Origin: Symbiotaphrina buchneri
Lineage: Eukaryota > Ascomycota > Symbiotaphrinales > Symbiotaphrinaceae
Assembly (NCBI GenBank): GCA_001599915.1
Contig: BCIG01000001.1
Coordinates: forward strand, 1,178,001 to 1,242,000
DNA: 64,000 nt
Direction: 5' to 3'
Each line of letters starts with the position of its first letter. Position 1 is the stretch's first letter. A program made the position numbers and the translations under genes. Below are positions 44,331-56,238 of the stretch, piece by piece. The notes beneath the pieces are model-generated. The model saw nothing but the letters and a program-made list of their open reading frames with translations. It did not search any database and was not told the DNA's origin.

Positions 44331-45058
44331 GGTCAGGCAGGCGTGTTTTATATAGTATCGGCTGGAGATAGATATCAGATCTCTCTAGCTGTAGGCCTCA
44401 TCTGCAAAGGATATATAGCGGACTCCAACTGTTCAAAGCTCTAGGCTAGCTATTGCTAGAAATAGCTAGGTCTGTTCTGCTCATATGTGATTGAAGGCTG
44501 GCCAGCACCGTACGGACTACTACTTTGCCCATATCCACCGTAATTTCGATAGTCGGATAATCCGGAGATCCTCTCCTGCCACTCACGAAGCATCGTCAAC
44601 CACTCGTCACTCCTTTTAGATGCACAAATAACTAGCTTTCATACGAAGGTACACAGTCTTGAGTCTTATCTGCACATCGGACTCGGCCCTCGTGATTCAA
44701 TCCTTTGCGGCGAGCACTTATCGTCTTATCTTTCTGGCACCGCGGTTCCACCTTGGCGGCTTAGGTCTAGCCTTTCGGCCACATCTTCACGCAGCAAGAA
44801 GCACATACGACATTGCCCCGACAAACTCGAAGAAGCTGCTTTGGCGAGGCGTTTCAGCTTCTGTTACGGTGTTACGCAAGAGACATACTCGTGCGACTTC
44901 TCACGTTCCTTGGACAAACTCGGAGGTCTCTCACAATCGCGCGTCAAATCTCACTCGACCAGGACCTCCCTGAATAGCACCTTCAGAGCTATTGCTCGGC
45001 AAGACTCGTACACAGAGCTCGAGAAGACCTTATTGGGGTCAATAATATCATCACAGAT
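44331..45058. other. intergenic, PP2C gene to PIS1
   Basis: This stretch holds the 3' flank of the PP2C gene, the orphan minus-strand coding-like segment at 44456-44640, and the PIS1 promoter. Confidence 0.5.
44456..44640 (-). pseudogene. orphan coding-like segment (possible gene fragment or terminal exon)
   Basis: On the minus strand a frame reads RSDEWLTMLREWQERISG followed by a Tyr/Gly/Ser/Gln-rich tail (YRNYGGYGQSSSPYGAGQ, then SITYEQNRPSYF) to a TAG at 44458-44456. The composition is strongly protein-like. An acceptor-like gctag precedes the open part at about 44641. I found no credible upstream exon between here and PIS1, so this may be the last exon of a decayed gene, a microprotein of 45 aa from the ATG inside it, or chance. 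Confidence 0.3.
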
Positions 45059-46108
45059 ATGGCGGGACCAAGAACGCGGCGGCAGAAAGCGGATGCCCAA
45101 GCTGTGGGAGATGGGGAGCTCGTCAACGGCAACGGGGTAGTGCACACGAGCGGGCCGCAGCGGATACAGGAGGGATCGGAAGAGAACATCTTTCTGTTCA
45201 TTCCAAACCTCATAGGTTAGTTGGGTGCCTTCTCTCAGTCCCGCTGCCCCTTTATTGCTGGGTGCTGGATGCTTACCACCTCGGTCTTCTCTAGGCTACT
45301 CCCGCATTATTCTCGCAGTTGCTTCTCTCTACTATATGCCATTGCACCCTCGCACTTGCTCCGCCCTCTATAGCGTGTCATGTCTACTCGATGCATTGGA
45401 TGGCCTAGCGGCACGGAAATACAACCAGTCCACGAGGTTCGGAGCTGTGCTCGACATGGTCACAGACCGTTGCACGACTGCATGCCTTCTGGTCTTCCTA
45501 AGCTCAGCTTGGCCGCGATGGGCTATAATCTTCCAGGGCTTGATCAGCTTGGACCTTGCGAGCCATTACATGCACATGTATGCGACGCTGAGCATGGGTG
45601 GATCAGAACAGAGCCACAAGAATGTGGATGAAAGCAGGAGCAAAATCCTGAAACTCTACTACTCCAACAAGGTACGAATTGCTGTTACAAGCTGTGGAAG
45701 CCTTTCTGACGATATCAGACCGTCCTCTTCATCTTCTGCGCTCTGAATGAGGTCTTCTTCATCGCTCTCTACCTCCTCTCCTTTTCCTCGCCTATGCTCG
45801 TCCCAGGCCTTCTTCAAAAGCCTACTGATGGCGCCGACCCTCTCGGCGCCTCATTATTGCCTGGGAGCCCCGCACATCCTGCACCGAGCACGCTTTTCGC
45901 GTCACCATATAGTGCCGGAGCTCTTGAGCTCGCCCGCGCGAATAAGATGGACAGTTTCGTCCCCTGGGTCCTGGCGGGTATCAGCTTTCCTGTCATGGCG
46001 GCCAAGCAGATCATCAACGTGGTGCAACTGGTGAAGGCTAGCAAGTGGCTTGCAGAGGGCGATAGGCAGGCGAGACGAGCCGCGGGATTGCCCAAGAAGA
46101 AGCGTTGA
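45059..46108 (+). CDS. PIS1: phosphatidylinositol synthase (CDP-DAG inositol transferase)
   Basis: This integral ER membrane enzyme makes phosphatidylinositol from CDP-diacylglycerol and inositol. Exons are 45059-45215, 45295-45671 and 45719-46108, giving 307 aa. The CDP-alcohol phosphotransferase signature D-G-(x)2-A-R-(x)8-G-(x)3-D-(x)3-D is seen in LDALDGLAARKYNQSTRFGA followed by VLDMVTD. Family-typical flanks are NIFLFIPNLIGYSRIILA and LDLASHYMHMYATLSMGGSE. An N-terminal basic extension of ~40 residues precedes the membrane part. The C-terminus ends KKKR, a KKxx-type ER retrieval signal. Its product feeds the GPI pathway started by GPI3 at the right end of the window. Confidence 0.96.
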
Positions 46109-47866
46109 GCATCTAGGGCAGAAGCGTATGCCCCTTTTGCCTACCGAAGTGGTCGAAGCGGCCTACACAGATTGATAAACACGATCAGTCATGTATGCTG
46201 GCCGGGGAATTATAGCATTCGTGAGCCCTACAGAGCTCCATCGACTTAATTCCAACTCAATTCCAGCTGAGGTACGGCGGATCTCAAGGATCTGGCTCAT
46301 ACATCATGAGCAGCCCATAACTGGAACCGCGATTCCATAAGTCAACAATTTTTCATCTTCATTTCTCGTCGGCGGCGTCATCCAAACTTTGAAGGTTCAA
46401 TATCTATCAGGCGGAAGGCTCCTTCATTGCGCATCCATCTCCAGAGATCTCGTCAACCGGTGTCCTCATCATTGTCTGTACCAAATTTCCGAGCAGCTTC
46501 GCCCATGCGCATCTTCTGCTATCTTCTCCCACCGCGCGGTCTTTGGCTGTCCCAATTGCTTGTTCTCTTCCCCTTCGCGGGCTGCTTGCGTGTCTTTCTC
46601 CAATTGCTGTACCTATGAGATGTGCGTGCGTTATTCCGTCGCACCTTCCCGCGGTCATGCTCGGACAGGGCTGTGGGACGCATGCTGGCTGGCTGGTTGG
46701 GCTGTTGCTTGCTTGCTGTCTGTATTGTATCATATCTATCTAGCTACTACGTCTGTGCGTACGTACGTAATCGTGAATTGATAATAATCCTCCGTCTACC
46801 TGTCGCTTTATTCAAAGACTACCTCAGCCCCTCTCAATGTTGTGATGTGCCTGTATCTTGCATGTGTCAAGTATGCTGCATTCGCCCTTTGACGGCAGAG
46901 ACCCCTACATCTACAACTACATTAGAGTTCAGGATATCAACTCTCTCCCCGCGATCCGTCCCGGGTCCGGGACGAGCTTGCACAACATCAGCGACGTGCC
47001 TTGGTCGCCTTGCTCCTTCCTATAGACAGCAATCCCGCTGTACAGCTGCTCTTCATCAGCAGGACTCTCCATAATATCAACAATATAGGCTTCAGTAAGT
47101 AGAGAATGGCCTTTCTGGCAAGTCCCGCCGTGTAGAGAAGTCGATTGTGCTTTTTTATGATGAAGTTATTTTCCCTATCAGAAGGGGGAAATAGAGAGAC
47201 CGATTCTGAGGGGCTTCCAGGGCAAACTTTTGGTGGAAACTGGAAACTCCCTCCGCTTTGTTTTTTTGCGTTCGCCGCGGGGTAAAGCAGGTCGGAAAGG
47301 GGGGATGTCTGCGTGCAAGTGAGGATTGCCATGAAGGATGTTCGGGCGTCAGGCAAACGGATGGACATAACATATATCCACCGCATTGCATGGGTGACGC
47401 TTCCAGGGCCGGCATGATCGAGTGGACATCACCATCTCCATCTGCGAGAGATATGGCCGATGAGGCAGAGAACCATCATGGGGAGTTGAGATTACACACG
47501 CTCGCCTCGGACTCGCGATCTCTTCGAGTTGACGGGCTCAACAACATGCAAGGTAGACGCGGGAGGCTGGCGAACAGGCAAGTAAGCAGGTAAGCCAGTG
47601 CGATGTAAAGACACCCCTCAGGGCGAGAATCCTCCTTGTCATTGTTGTCCTTCTAGAAATATGACTCCATTATTCGTGACTTCCCATCATATCCGCATCG
47701 ACGTGCAGAAAACCCCAAAACGCCGGATCAGACAGGGGAGCAGAGAAGAAAAGACACCAGCAGGTAGGAACAGCAGCCCCGCTTACCCCGCCCATCTCGA
47801 TTAGCATAGCCGTCGCTTCGCACAAGGTCCGCAGCAGTCACCGGAGATGCGACATATCGTGTCAAA
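46109..47866. other. convergent region, PIS1 / LAMMER kinase
   Basis: These 1.76 kb have no recognised gene. A 68-codon frame at about 47388-47593 (+), starting MGDASRAGMIEWTSPSPS, is weakly protein-like. The region near 46680 is rich in gctggctggttg repeats. No RNA gene is seen. Confidence 0.45.
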
Positions 47867-49884
47867 TCACTCGTAACGGCTTCTTTCTCGTTCGCGTTCT
47901 CTCTCCATCCGGATCCGTGCCGCTTCTGTGCCGTCGTCGATGATACTCTCGCGGAACCAAGGATGCTTCAAGGCCTGCTTGGAAGTGATGCGCTGCTTGG
48001 GGTCGTAAAGGAAGATCTTACGGAGAAGATCCAGGAAGAGCTTGTTGAAGGTGTTCGTGGGTGGGATGACCTCCTGCAATGGTATTAGCATCTGAAAATA
48101 ACTAGAAGTGCATGAACTGCTCACATGTAGGTGCTTCATTGCTTTGACATATTTCTTTGACGCCCGGTTCGTCTCACTGTTAGGATAGTCGAGCTTTCCA
48201 CCTTTGAGGAAATACCTTGAAAAGGTCAGTATGGCAGAAGCATCGAGGAGGAATGTGGCAGACTCACTTTGCAGCCGGATTGCCATTACTACCGCGTCCG
48301 CTAGACACAACTTGTCTGACCAACCTCTGGTCAATCTTCCCGCCACACACAGCTTCCATCATAGCCAAATGTTCCAAGTTGTCGTGGGTCTGGAACAGTG
48401 CATCTCCGGTGAAAAACTCAACGAGGATACAGCCAATGCTCCAGATATCGCACGGAAAGCTCCAGCCTAGTCCAAGTATAATCTCTGGAGCTCTGTAATG
48501 CCTTGTAGACACTACAGACGAGTGATATTCATCGTCGAATGTTGCAGACCCAAAGTCGATCAAGCGGATATCTGTATCAAGCAATACACGTCGCGTCTTC
48601 GCTTGCCGTTGCGTCGCTGTTGACGAAGACGGTATCTGACGGTTGTAGGTAAAGGTCTGATATGCACTATTGACCAGAAGAATATTTTCCGGTTTCAAAT
48701 CGGTATGGATAAGATTTAAATCGTGGAGAACTGTAAAGATAGCTGTTAGAGGAGCGGCGGGCAGCTGCGAGGCAGAATGACTTACATGCGACACTCGTAA
48801 AAAGCTGCCGTGCAAAGCTCTGAATCTGGCTGCTTGGAAAAGGAGTAAACGAATTGGCTTTAAGGAAGTCAAAGACACTCTGCCCCAGGAGCTCGGTGAC
48901 GATGCAAATGTGATTTCGGAAGTCGAAGCAGTCGCGAAGATGTATGCACTTATTGCGGTTGTCTTTGTCGTTCAGTGACAAGGTCGACAGGACACGAAGT
49001 TCAATCCTGGACGCATCCCGGTACTTTTGGACTGATCGTATCACTTTAATTGCACATTTTGTTCGCCTCCGTCGGTCATAGGCTTCGACGACCTTCCCAA
49101 ATGTGCCTTGTCCCAGAAGCCTTGTGACTTCGTCTGCTCAACCGGTTAGACATCGCCTTGAGGCTCCCGAAGCTGGTCTAATGATGGTTACTCACATCGA
49201 TCAGTGAGATCAGAATTCGGTACTACAATGTAATGGCCGTCCTCATCGTCCACCTTTTGGTGCTTCATGTATGAGTTCTGATAGGCGTTAGTGGTGTGCG
49301 ATCTATCTCCAAACCACGGAGACACTTACATCTGGTTGGACTGCAACATATAGATCCTTGGCTTTCAGCGGAGGCCTTGGTGGTGGGACATATGCACTGT
49401 AGGCGTCGCCGTTGATCTCCATTTCGCGCTGCTTGGCTTCATCGGCAGCCACCTTCCGCGTCACACGTTTGCGCTTTTGACCGATAGAAGCATTTTCGTA
49501 GGTATGAGCTCCATTGCCACTCGAATGTGACCCCAATGAGGTCGGTGCCGTCGTGTTCATTGCTGATGACGTCCGGTCGGTCGAAGCCGTGTTGGCAGAG
49601 GACGAGCCATGGTTCGGAGTTTGCGTGTCTGATTCTGGTAGACGTGCTTGGTATACCGGATCATAACTCGTGGTCGAGGCTATTTTCCGTCTTTTGTCGA
49701 TATGTCTCGAATTGCCGTTTTGCATTGTGCCTTGACCGTAAGCCTGCATATAGCGGGGATCCGGGGCTGGACTATCGTCATCGATGACTATGATCTCCTT
49801 GGGGAGACCATGCTTGTAGAACTCGTCCCAATCCGGTTTCCTCTCCCTTTTGAGGGAGGCCTGATGAGTTTGTGTGACGCTCAT
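47867..49884 (-). CDS. LAMMER-family dual-specificity kinase (KNS1/Lkh1/CLK)
   Basis: This CLK-type kinase of 581 aa acts on SR proteins and in growth and morphogenesis control. There are six exons: 49884-49330, 49277-49196, 49133-48786, 48730-48268, 48215-48125 and 48073-47867; all phases agree. The ~200-residue N-terminal region is disordered, with KRRKIA and KRKRVTRK nuclear-type signals. Kinase motifs are [21 protein letters not shown], the CLK-type loop [31 protein letters not shown] and [15 protein letters not shown]. The signature motif reads [11 protein letters not shown], so the final Arg of LAMMER is Ala here. It ends in a charged Arg/Glu tail. Confidence 0.95.
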
Positions 49885-51959
49885 GATGAATATTTCGTTG
49901 ATTCAGGAGGTATTGATGAAGATGCCCCAGTCTCACTCACGCAAAGAAGCGCACGAGACGTGGTAGATATGACGAGATCGCAAGGAGGTCGTGAGAAGCT
50001 GAAGTCTGGAAGAGAAGATTCAATAGCAAACAAGACTGCCTTATAAGCAAGTCTCTAGAGCTAAAGAATTCGCGATATTTTTGAGTGATATACAACTTCT
50101 GTGGCCGAGAAAGCTCGGGGGGCAGCGTTGACGTGAATCGCTCATTGGGCCCACATGGATGCAGCGGCGGGCCAAGAAACAGTGACGAATTCGATGTTTT
50201 GCGAGCAGATAGAGCAAACTTGAGGCTTGTCGAAAGTCCTTTGTGAGAAACGGACGTTTAAAAGACCAAGAAATTGTCGAAAAGGGCGATGATGTTGGTG
50301 AAAAGACGTGGTGACGGTTGGTGCTCACTGCGGAGGTGGTTGTTGAGGTAGCGTAGCGTAGCGTCGTAGCGGTTGGTAGGGTCAGGTCAGGCGTATGGTA
50401 GGCAGGGTCCTTGGACTGATAGACGGAGAGGCGCAAATGTCGCTCTCTTGGAAGGGTAAGGCACGGCACCAAGCATCCAGTACATTCAGTCTCAGCAATC
50501 GTTTACTAGTAAATTGTCCTTTTTCAGAAATGCAACTCTTACTGGCCAGACATTCAATTAGCGCGCTCCCCCGGCCCATCCATCAGTCAGGGCAAGAGCA
50601 AAGAAGGACTGGTAACTTTGCCTCCAACAGCCCACAGTTGCTCATACAAAGGATGATTAATGAGAAGACATGATGATCCCACTCCATTCCGAAGTTTTCC
50701 CCGTTCCCAATCAGCAGCTGTCTGCTTCGAATGCTTCTCGCTGTTTATTACAGGGAGTAGTCGTACCTGGAGGGGTCCGGCAAACGTAACCCAACTGAAT
50801 CTGTAATCCGCACGAGTGCATCATCACCAGTCCTGTGTTGCAATTCATCTCGGGACCCAAAGCTTATCACTCCCACTGTGCACCAATGCACCATGCCTTA
50901 AAGGACTCCGGAAAACACTGCTACTAACTATGTACAGACACTTACGCTGCACAACGCGTCTCATTGATGATCCGTATAACTATATCTCTTGGATCCCATA
51001 AAAATACCCCTGCTTTAGTAAGTCAAAGATGATAAGCTGAACCAGCTCTCATGTCTCTCGTCAGCGCGACCGGGACAACAGTCAACATTGTAATGAATAA
51101 TCATAGTGGCCCGCAACTGGTACGAGTATTATCCGGCTGATGCGGCGTTGGTGGAGGTGGTGGCCAACATCGCCATAGGCCCTTACCTCAGGGCGCTTTA
51201 TCCACTTTCCCCTCGCTAACCACCTCAGTTAACAATAACAATAACAGACGGGCGCCCAGCGTAAAGCACATCATGCGCCTTGTCGCCGCTCATCCTCGCT
51301 TTCCTTGTCGAGTCCTCGACCCACGAGCGACGCTCCACCCTCCGCATTGGCAACTTGGCCTTGGCGCCCACCCAATCATCGCTCAGCTCGGCATACCTCA
51401 CCCCTGTGTGTGCTGCCACATCCGAAGCCGCTCTTGACGGACACTTGCGGAAACCGGGTACCGTACTCTCCCATACATGAAGGCACAACACCTCAGCGGC
51501 AGCATCGTTGAACGGAAATCGTAGGAAGACTTTTTGGAAAAATGTGCATATTACATCTTGAAGCTTATTTTACCTTTGCTGCAAATTCGCCCTGGCTGAT
51601 TTGGTCAAGTTCTTCCTTGCGTCCGATCAATTCAATGCCTGAGTGGCTGTGACCTCATATTTGCCGGTCATAGTGAGAGGCGGAGTCCCAAGCGCATGAT
51701 GACAATTGATTGACTTCAACACGAACACCAAGTGATCTTTTGGTTTTCTAGAAATTTCATTGCAGTCAACAATTCTGCACTCGCTTATCCACGTCCGGGA
51801 GGATTGTTTTATGCTTCATAATTTGACTTCATGGCTTCGCTCTCACAGGATTTTCTCGAAAGCCGATATCGTACAAGAACGCCTCTATGTCCTTCTACCA
51901 GATGCATATGTCCTGGAAAAGACAAGGGGAAAAAAAGGCGTTAGAGATCTCTGCGATGT
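49885..51959. promoter_or_regulatory. 2.1-kb upstream region of the LAMMER kinase gene
   Basis: No gene is convincing. Short open frames at 50041-50673 and 51225-51511 lack motifs and consistent coding signal. A short repeat of gtagc units lies near 50347-50371, and aataacaataac near 51233. Confidence 0.45.
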
Positions 51960-53275
51960 CTAAATACCCCTATTGAACTCCACCAGTCCATCTTTACCAC
52001 CTTTGTCCCAGAATTCCTTTTCTAATGTCCGTGCTTGTACTGCTTGTCTTTGGGGGAAAGCCGCCAATGCTAACGGCAGAGCAAATATTGAGGTCGCGAA
52101 GATGAGCCCTGAGAGTCATATTAGCATGGCTTCTGTTACTATTGGATAAGTGATGGAGACGTATCCACTCACCAAGATTGACTGGCATGACCAGTTTTGG
52201 CCTGCTCTTCAACCACTGCTGTTGCTGCAACTTCATCAAGATCAATGGAGGAACAGCCATTACAGGCGTTGCGTTTAGCACCCGGCTCAGTGCAGTCTCG
52301 CCGACCGCTAGGGTAGCTGCTTTCTTGCTCTTTCCCAAACTTTTGACTTCTCCGCCCTCCTTTTCCCTCCGAGCCTTGTCTTCCTCGCTCAGGACGGGAT
52401 AAACGTCAATTCCCATTCGTATCTCCTCACCACGCATCAGGAACACATTCAGCGCACCGGCAGTTGCGACAGCAGCGAAAGGCACAAGGCGTGACAGAAC
52501 GGTGCGAGCCGCTGGAGAAACACGCTTGAGCCGCGGCACAATGGCGTTCAGTCCCAGCGCGACCGAGCATGAGGCGGACACGGCGACGAAATAAGACTTG
52601 ACCATCGTGGAGGTCGAGAGAGGAGTAGATTTGTTGGCATTGGCGCTGTTTATGGCGACGTTTAGAGACTGGTTGGCTATCTGCCAGAACAATGTTCCTC
52701 TGGTCTATTCCTGCTGTCAGTGCTCCGTCCAGGATGCTTGCAATTGTTTGAAATCCACTTACTCCCATATTTGGGGTCAACATCCCGGCTGTGACGACCA
52801 AGTTTGAGAAGACGAAGCATGACATTCGAAAGGGGAGCAACACGGGTTCGCCAGTATCTGGAGTGAGCATTGCCCCTCAGCTTCATCATTCGATATGCAC
52901 TCCTAAGGAGTCGTACCTGGATGTAATGTGGAATCCACAATCTGCTTCGCCTTCCACAACTCCGGGGTCATCTCCCGTATCTTTCCCAGCTTGTAATCCG
53001 CAACCAGTCGCTTTGCATCTTCAAGGCCTGCCTTCGATACGAACAGCGTCCTGTGAGATATCCATTAGCCAATTGACCCCTTAGTTGGAACAGAAATGGT
53101 CAGAGGTTAAGCACAAACTACTCACCGCACCTGGACCGGTGTAGTGGTCTTGAACTTGCTCCGTGGCTCACCTAGGATCTGCAATTGTGGCCGACTGCTT
53201 GACCCTGCCCCAATATGTGCTGAGGTCATACTGGGACGCTGGGAGGTCCCTGTTGCCTGGTAAAGCAGCAGACAT
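51960..53275 (-). CDS. FSF1: sideroflexin, mitochondrial inner-membrane amino-acid (serine) transporter
   Basis: This multi-pass mitochondrial carrier of 337 aa belongs to the SFXN family (serine import for one-carbon metabolism in animals). There are five exons: 53275-53172, 53050-52917, 52857-52763, 52704-52173 and 52108-51960; phases all agree. It begins MSAALPGNRDLPASQYDLST and has the family motifs DPRTLFVSKAGLEDAKRLV, HPDTGEPVLLPFRMSCFVF, TRGTLFWQIANQSLNVAINS and MPVNLGLIFATSIFALPLAL. The final exon starts inside the last membrane segment. It is divergent from SEC65, with 321 bp between starts. Confidence 0.96.
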
Positions 53276-53596
53276 AGCGAGGATTGGGTTTCAAGGGTTT
53301 CAAACCCAAGCTCGTCCTCTCCCGGTGATGAACCACAGTCGAACGAGGGTAAACCTCTGCGAGTGACTCCTACTGAATATTATGTCCGGGGCTCTCTCAC
53401 CGACAACTGACAGCCCGGTCCGCGATACGCCGATTACAGTTTCAAAAGGTCGACAGAGAAACTCTAGCCGGCCGCGCTACTTCTTGCCCTGGAAACTCTC
53501 CCCACCAAAATCGCACACCGAAGCTCCAGATCCAACATCTATCAAGCCGCAACCGCAACGCACGCCGCAATTGTTCACACCTTCAGTGCGCCCACG
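53276..53596. promoter_or_regulatory. shared divergent promoter, FSF1 / SEC65
   Basis: These 321 bp hold both promoters. The inverted repeat gggtttcaagggtttcaaaccc at about 53286-53307 (arms gggttt / aaaccc) is the only notable pattern. Confidence 0.45.
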
Positions 53597-54471
53597 ATGT
53601 CTCACCATGCCCGCATAGAAGAGCTCTTCGACAGCGACTCGGACCCGCCCGAGCAAGACATCTCCGACCTCGATCCGCGCCAGGTCCTCGCGCCAGCGAA
53701 TCCTCCCCGCCGCGCCGCCGCTCCACCACCATTCAGCCCTGCTCCCATGCCCTCCTCGGCTGAGATGCTGCAGCCACAGTTCCAGCGCGGCGCCCCCACG
53801 GATGTCGAGAAATACAAACACTTCATCTGCCTGTATCCCCTGTACTTTGATGCGAGCCGCAGCCGGGCGGAGGGCAGGCGGGTCGGCAAAGAGCTGGCGG
53901 TGCAGAACCCGCTGGCGAGGGAGATTGTCGATGCGGCGGCGAGCTTAGGCCTCAATGTGGTGTTTGAGCCGGGAAAGATGCATCCGAAAGATTGGGCGAA
54001 CCCCGGGCGGGTGAGGGTTGGGTTGAAGGATGAAGCGGGCAAGATCAGGAATTCAAGGGTTAAGAATAGTATGTTTTATCTGCCCAAGAAGCCTCAATTT
54101 CATTTCGCAGAGGGTCCTTGAAGGCTATTGAGTTACTAACATTTCCAATCGCAGAACATCACCTCTACCACCTCGTATCCACCCACCTCAAGGCCCATCC
54201 CACAACCAGCGAGTCGCCCATGCGTCTGCGCATCCAAGGCGTGCCTCCTCCCACAAAGCCAATCCCTCCACCGGCCGTACCTCGCGGCTGGAAGATAAAC
54301 TCAATCCTGCCATTGCATTCGCCTGCCCTCAGCGGCGGCGGCGTGAGCGAGAATTTTTTCAAGGAGATGATGGCGGAGATGCAGGGGCAGACCGGCCAGA
54401 TCGAGGGAAGCGGTAGCGGAGGCGATGCACCGGCGAAGAAGAAGAAGGACAAGAAGAAGGGAAAAGCTTGA
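53597..54471 (+). CDS. SEC65: signal recognition particle subunit SRP19/Sec65
   Basis: This SRP subunit binds SRP RNA helices 6 and 8 and primes Srp54 binding in co-translational ER targeting. Exons are 53597-54068 and 54155-54471 (86-nt intron, branch actaac, acceptor cgcag), giving 262 aa. A Pro-rich N-terminal extension (~65 residues) precedes the SRP19 domain: KHFICLYPLYFDASRSRAEG and RRVGKELAVQNPLAREIVDA, then FEPGKMHPKDWANPGRVRVG. The C-terminus is a Lys tract (PAKKKKDKKKGKA), usual for this protein. Confidence 0.95.
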
Positions 54472-54770
54472 GGCGAGACAAATGTGCATGCTAGTGAGCT
54501 GTTGCATAGAAGGCGTTGGGCGCATTGTGGGCGGCGTTCTGCATGAGTGGCTATGAAGCATGCGAGCCTGGTTGGCTGTCGTAGCATGCTGAGGTTGCAT
54601 ACCGAGAAATCTGCCTATAGACGCTGCTGCTTGTTGAACGAATTTAAAATATCTGCGTACAATATCCGCAGAGATGCTGTCATTACATATTACCAATTAC
54701 CTGTGATTTATGCTCCCGCAGACGCCATTCGTCCCATATCCAATGCTTCAACGTATGAGTATCTGCAATA

Positions 54771-56238
54771 TCACAACCCTGATTGCGCTGCAAACCCGAT
54801 CCGGTTGTTCCCTGCATCGAAAACAACGAACTGGCTCTTGAACATGACATCCCCAAAGATGGAGAATCCAACTCCGCTATTCGACTGCATGCCACCATAG
54901 CATTCTGAAAACGACAGATGAGCAACAAGGTCAAGCAATGTCTTTTCCACCCATGGATGAGAGTAGAGGCATTTCTGGAACGGAACTCACCAGTCTCGCT
55001 GATCGGCGCGTAATTCAGATAACTCCCCGGAATAACAGCGTTATAGATCCCGCTGACGACGAACGTAAAGTCAGGCAGCACGGAGGTACAGGGAAAGATG
55101 TACGCTTGCTCGGTGCTATCGAAGTACGCCCCGGGCACTTGGCTGTAGTACATGTTCACGACGGACTGGGGCAGCAGCAGGAGCGTCGTCCCTGTATCTA
55201 TTTGCTTGTCAGTACAGACCAGCCACCGGTGAAGGGCCAGGTAATGGTAGGGGTACCAGCAATGCCAGGCAGGCCGACGTCCATAGGTGAGGAGGTGCCA
55301 ACTTGGTAACCAGTGGCTTCAAACCCCCAATATCCGAAATTGGAATATCCCGGCGGCTCAACGACCGGCGTGTAGGTGATGTTGCCCGTGTACTTTGTGC
55401 TATCGATGTAGCCAAAGTCGTAGCTACCCGGCCGGCCATGGTGAAGATCTGCGGTAAAGACTGGTGCCGATAGCCCTGCTTCAGCGTTTTCGAAGAAGGT
55501 CTCCTGCGTCACTGGGCGCACTTTCACAGTGTTAGTACAGTGTCCATCATGCAAAGTCTGCAGTTACCGCTGTACCCGTGTTCATGGAGCTCGATGCCAG
55601 CCCTAGGAGCCCATCATTGGCGAAATCTGGTTCGGAGGACCCGCTGAAATACGTCGCGAGCTCAACAGCTTGGCCGGACACAGTGGTTCCACCGACGGTG
55701 ACATCGTCTGTTCCGACAATTCCTCCAGCACCTGTCTTGTCTCCGTATGTAATTGCCCATGTGTACCCTGTTAGGTTCTTGTATGTAGATGATTCAGCCG
55801 GGTTATAGATATCATGCCCAGACTGGTCAGCTGCTGGTAAATCGGTTGAAAATACCCAGCTATTCCAGGATATTAGTACAGATATCATCCCAAAATCATG
55901 ACGCGGACTTGCAAATCGGCGCTTCCGGTATCCACATCCATATACAGCGTTTGCGGCGGATTGCCAACTTGGACAGGAATTAGATACTCCTCATCATAAC
56001 TCTCCGGATATGCCGTAACATCGCCGTTATCGCTCGCGGCAGCACTAGCCAGCTGATCGCTGACGGTTCCACCGTATTTTGCCAGTGCCTTAGCATACGC
56101 CCTAGAGGTGAAGAGCTTCCCTGTGCCGATAGATTCCACGAGTGAGACGATGCCCCGCAATTGGCTGTGGACGGGAGCTGCAGGGCAAAGCCAAGAAAGG
56201 CTGGCTTGAGCCAGGAGGAGAGCGTAGACAAGTCGCAT
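54771..56238 (-). CDS. secreted pepsin-like aspartic protease (A1, penicillopepsin type)
   Basis: This acid endopeptidase zymogen has 404 aa. There are five exons: 56238-55913, 55859-55576, 55520-55257, 55197-54991 and 54904-54771; all phases check. A signal peptide ([20 protein letters not shown]) is followed by a ~65-residue propeptide. The first catalytic motif is [16 protein letters not shown]; the second is [17 protein letters not shown]. Other family blocks are [20 protein letters not shown] (flap Tyr), [15 protein letters not shown] and [20 protein letters not shown]. Intron 1 uses a GC donor (gcaagt) that interrupts the codon right after the first catalytic motif; a GT donor there gives the wrong frame. 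Spacing and the GIAD-TGTT join support the third intron, 55198-55256. Confidence 0.93.

Noticed and set aside
47388-47593. 68-codon frame (+) starting MGDASRAGMIEWTSPSPS
   Set aside because: Weakly protein-like but alone, with no recognised family and no splice support. Noted in the intergenic entry only.
51280-51511. open frames (+) in the LAMMER kinase upstream region
   Set aside because: Two overlapping frames of similar length with no ATG in good position or motif.
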